Of a DNA stretch of 5,360 nucleotides, positions 5,220 to 5,360 are shown piece after piece (the first letter of the stretch is position 1; every line of letters begins with the position of its first letter). The notes under the pieces were generated by a model. That model saw nothing but the letters and a program-made list of their open reading frames with translations, did no database searches and was not told where the DNA came from. The DNA is from Bacteroidota bacterium (lineage in GTDB: Bacteria > Bacteroidota > Bacteroidia > Bacteroidales > Lentimicrobiaceae): positions 1 to 5,360 of the forward strand of contig JAEYXG010000125.1 of assembly GCA_023428585.1 (NCBI GenBank), written 5' to 3'. Position numbers and translations under genes: made by a program.

Positions 5220-5360
5220 TTATCCCCTCCAACATTACATGTTCTGATCTCACATTATGCCGATACCTCAAGGTTGTTTTCATTGGGTTCCATTTGGGAT
5301 TCCTTTTACATCTCATCGCCTTCGCTTCACCCCAACTAAAGGTTCACTTCGGGTTTTACC
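5220..5360 (-). mobile_element. possible 5' ribozyme segment of a degraded group II intron (runs off the window)
   Basis: Read on the minus strand, this stretch is purine-rich and non-coding, with the texture of structured RNA. It has GAAGCGAAGGCGATGAG (near 5311-5328), GGAATCCCAAATGGAACCC (5285-5303), a short hairpin ACCT-TG-AGGT (near 5264-5273), AACAT-GTA-ATGTT (near 5229-5241), then a Shine-Dalgarno and ATG. Blocks of the type 'gaagcgaaggcgatg ... aaatggaacccaatgaaa' preceding an ORF with a strong ribosome site resemble, from memory, domain I-IV regions of bacterial group II introns. No domain V/VI, no GUGYG 5' end and no reverse transcriptase are in view, so the identification is tentative. 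Other structured RNA leaders remain possible. Confidence 0.35.

Noticed and set aside
5082..5297. CCAAATGG at 5082-5089 complementary to CCATTTGG at 5290-5297, considered as a long-range intron stem
   Set aside because: Eight to nine paired bases over 200 nt are expected by chance, and no flanking stem extends the pairing.
1..5360. CRISPR array, tRNA or rRNA genes
   Set aside because: No regularly spaced identical repeats with unique spacers were seen, and no tRNA-like or rRNA-like segment was recognised on either strand.

Overview
The window looks like a stretch of a Bacteroidota chromosome, probably Bacteroidales or a relative. Three things point there: start codons sit behind A-rich leaders with no Shine-Dalgarno sequence, TAnnTTTG-type -7 promoter boxes occur upstream of two leftward units, and the proteins resemble types common in that phylum (paired M24 aminopeptidases, a Fic_N/Fic/winged-helix protein, a DUF1801 protein). 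The phylum call is inference from these features, not from a database match.

Left part (about 1-2543, plus strand, moderate GC). This part holds the last 54 codons of an M24 aminopeptidase P-like enzyme, then a complete 463-residue M24 aminopeptidase P with all five metal ligands, then an alpha/beta hydrolase with an intact Ser-Asp-His triad. The 115-base gap between the peptidase and the hydrolase consists almost entirely of a degenerate 18-bp tandem repeat that runs into the hydrolase start codon. A compact two-way terminator closes the plus-strand genes and the convergent Fic gene.

Right part (about 2590-5360, all features on the minus strand, visibly more AT-rich and accessory in character). 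From right to left it holds a possible 5' fragment of a group II intron with a 33-codon reading frame behind a strong Shine-Dalgarno; a direct-repeat pair and a good TAnnTTTG promoter; a broken KilA-N domain fragment; a tight two-gene operon of a DUF1801 protein and a conserved hypothetical protein; and a class II Fic AMP-transferase. The Fic gene is preceded by a perfect 11-bp inverted repeat over its promoter and leader, with a third half-site upstream.

How it fits together: the left genes look like ordinary peptide and ester metabolism. The right side looks like an insertion-prone segment, with one intact self-inhibited Fic gene that may control its own transcription and the debris of phage-type and retroelement genes. 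I see no obviously new multi-gene system. The most unusual items are the 18-bp repeat array used as a gene leader, the Fic operator, and the unannotated KilA-N remnant.
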